From Streptomyces sp. NBC_00247 (GTDB lineage Bacteria > Actinomycetota > Actinomycetes > Streptomycetales > Streptomycetaceae): a DNA stretch of 64,000 nt. Within the stretch, counting starts at the first letter, position 1; each line of letters starts with the position of its first letter. Location of the stretch: contig NZ_CP108093.1 in NCBI RefSeq assembly GCF_036188265.1, positions 1,984,001 to 2,048,000 of the forward strand. Direction: 5' to 3'. The notes beneath the pieces are model-generated. The model was given only the letters and a program-made list of their open reading frames with translations. It was not told the DNA's origin and did no database searches. The position numbers and the translations under genes are program-made. Positions 62,654-64,000 of this stretch are shown in pieces.

Positions 62654-62911
62654 ATGTCAGAAGTGCCCTTGCCCACCCCACCCCCGACGGTGACGCCGGT
62701 CCGGGTGGTCATCGCGATATGCCTCGCCGCTCCGTTCGTGGCGCTGCTCTGGGTCGGCTCGTACGCCAAGGCCGACCCGGCGTTCATCGGTATCCCGTTC
62801 TTCTACTGGTACCAGATGCTCTGGGTGATCATCTCGACCGGGCTGACGATGCTCGCGTACACGCTCTGGAAGCGCGACCAGCGCTCCCGCAAGGGGGGTG
62901 TCTCCGCATGA
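62654..62911 (+). CDS. DUF3311 membrane protein
   Basis: 85 residues with two membrane helices (RVVIAICLAAPFVALLWVGSY and FYWYQMLWVIISTGLTMLAYTLW) and a basic end. DUF3311 proteins are small partners of sodium:solute symporters. GGAACGGAG precedes the ATG. The stop overlaps the next start (ATGA), so it is translationally coupled to the symporter. Confidence 0.92.
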   Translation: MSEVPLPTPPPTVTPVRVVIAICLAAPFVALLWVGSYAKADPAFIGIPFFYWYQMLWVIISTGLTMLAYTLWKRDQRSRKGGVSA

Positions 62912-64000
62912 AGGACGGTGTGAACGGCGTCGCGCTCGGCGTCTTCGTCTTCTTCTTCCTGGCGGTCACCGTCGTCGGGTTCATGGCCGCCCGCTGGCGG
63001 CGCGCGGACAACGCCCAGAGCCTGGACGAATGGGGCCTGGGCGGGCGGTCGTTCGGGACCTGGGTGACCTGGTTCCTGCTGGGCGGCGACCTGTACACCG
63101 CGTACACCTTCGTCGCCGTCCCGGCGGCGATCTACGGGGCGGGGGCCGCGGGCTTCTTCGCGGTTCCGTACACGATCCTGGTGTACCCGCTGATCTTCAC
63201 CTTCCTGCCGCGGCTCTGGTCCGTGTCGCACAAGCACGGGTACGTCACCACCTCCGACTTCGTCCGGGGCCGCTTCGGCTCCCGGGGACTGTCGCTCGCG
63301 GTCGCGCTCACCGGCATCCTCGCCACGATGCCGTACATCGCCCTGCAACTCGTCGGCATCCAGGCGGTGCTGGACGTGATGGGCGTCGGCGGCGGCGAGA
63401 ACACCAACTGGTTCCTCAAGGACCTGCCGCTGCTGATCGCCTTCGCGGTGCTCGCGGCGTACACCTACTCCTCGGGCCTGCGCGCGCCCGCGCTGATCGC
63501 GTTCGTCAAGGACGGGCTGATCTACCTGGTCATCGCGGTGGCGATCATCTACATCCCGATCAAGCTGGGCGGCTTCGACGAGGTCTTCGCCGGGGCGAAC
63601 GCGAAGTTCTCCGCCGCCAACGAGGCGGCCGGCAAGACGGTCGCCGGTATCGTGCCCGGAGTGTCCGGCCAGTGGGGTTACGCCACCCTGGCGCTGGGCT
63701 CGGCTCTGGCGCTGTTCATGTACCCGCACTCGATCACGGCGACGCTCTCCAGCCGCAGCCGTGAGGTGATCCGCCGCAACACCACGATCCTGCCGCTGTA
63801 CTCGCTGATGCTCGGCCTGCTGGCCCTGCTCGGCTTCATGGCCATCGCGGCCGGGGTCAAGGTGGCCAACGGACAGCTGGCCATCCCGCAGCTCTTCGAG
63901 AACATGTTCCCCGACTGGTTCGCCGGGGTCGCCTTCGCCGCGATCGGGATCGGCGCGCTGGTACCGGCGGCCATCATGTCCATCGCCGCCGCGAACCTCT
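62908..64000 (+). CDS. sodium:solute symporter (SSS), 3' cut by the window
   Basis: At least 364 residues are visible and no stop is reached. Successive membrane helices show SSS features: MKDGVNGVALGVFVFFFLAVTVVGFMAARWRRADNAQSLDEWGLGGRSFG (the SLDEWGLGGRS loop), GDLYTAYTF, and the Na+-site-like PHSITATLSSRSREVIRRN. It imports an organic anion or similar solute with Na+; the neighbour DUF3311 is its usual partner. Substrate unknown (acetate, pantothenate and others are possible). Confidence 0.92.
   Translation, partial: MKDGVNGVALGVFVFFFLAVTVVGFMAARWRRADNAQSLDEWGLGGRSFGTWVTWFLLGGDLYTAYTFVAVPAAIYGAGAAGFFAVPYTILVYPLIFTFLPRLWSVSHKHGYVTTSDFVRGRFGSRGLSLAVALTGILATMPYIALQLVGIQAVLDVMGVGGGENTNWFLKDLPLLIAFAVLAAYTYSSGLRAPALIAFVKDGLIYLVIAVAIIYIPIKLGGFDEVFAGANAKFSAANEAAGKTVAGIVPGVSGQWGYATLALGSALALFMYPHSITATLSSRSREVIRRNTTILPLYSLMLGLLALLGFMAIAAGVKVANGQLAIPQLFENMFPDWFAGVAFAAIGIGALVPAAIMSIAAANL

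Overview
This window is chromosomal DNA of a Streptomyces (high-GC actinomycete). The base composition is very GC-rich, GTG and TTG starts are common, and several promoters sit 6-7 bases ahead of the start codon, as in leaderless actinobacterial mRNAs. Many genes are recognisable streptomycete genes: lon, the E1/E2-fused 2-oxoglutarate decarboxylase, sodN/sodX, nsrR/hmpA, sigH with its anti-sigma partner, wblE, nagB and the dasABCD/dasR chitobiose system. From memory, the order resembles the lon-to-dasR part of the Streptomyces coelicolor chromosome, with an accessory segment inserted or rearranged around 6-15 kb and 22-36 kb. No prophage, CRISPR array, rRNA or complete tRNA was seen.

1-6 kb: the tail of a PP2C-type phosphatase, a MarR regulator, a secreted GH25 muramidase, a lipoprotein polysaccharide deacetylase, and lon preceded by a textbook HAIR (HspR) operator. 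6-15 kb is an accessory zone: a decayed gene, a GNAT enzyme, a MerR / cold-shock / CBS / small-protein island with a 162-bp MITE-like element, a nucleotidyltransferase, a mycothiol-type enzyme, a TetR-SDR pair with two matching operator boxes, and a GntR-MFS pair with a 9-bp inverted repeat at the MFS promoter.

15-30 kb: a spermidine-synthase-like protein, an OmpR/HK two-component pair, the large kgd/sucA gene with a strong terminator, a DUF4097/PadR pair, an HTH/ClpN pair driven by what looks like a self-regulated leaderless promoter, and several small metabolic genes. 30-36 kb shows decay: an SDR cut off at its active-site tyrosine against a TetR gene, and a methyltransferase interrupted by an amber codon. 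sodN and the divergent maturation protease sodX lie here, followed by an ECF sigma factor with a membrane partner.

36-52 kb: a polar amino-acid ABC transporter operon, malic enzyme, a polyprenyl diphosphate synthase next to a Family 2B encapsulin shell gene (EshA-like, with a cyclic-nucleotide-binding domain), the NO-response pair nsrR-hmpA with matching NsrR operators, a CPA1 antiporter, the ushX-sigH stress sigma operon and a lipid-kinase-like gene. 52-64 kb: wblE facing the pdtaS-like histidine kinase (the same neighbours as whiB1/pdtaS of mycobacteria), then nagB, dasD-C-B-A and dasR, tied together by DasR-type operators, and the start of a sodium:solute symporter operon cut by the window end.

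The most interesting items for follow-up are the encapsulin-prenyltransferase locus, the double-operator leaderless promoter of the HTH/ClpN pair, the Crp-like site ahead of wblE, and an orphan dre-like box far from any das gene.
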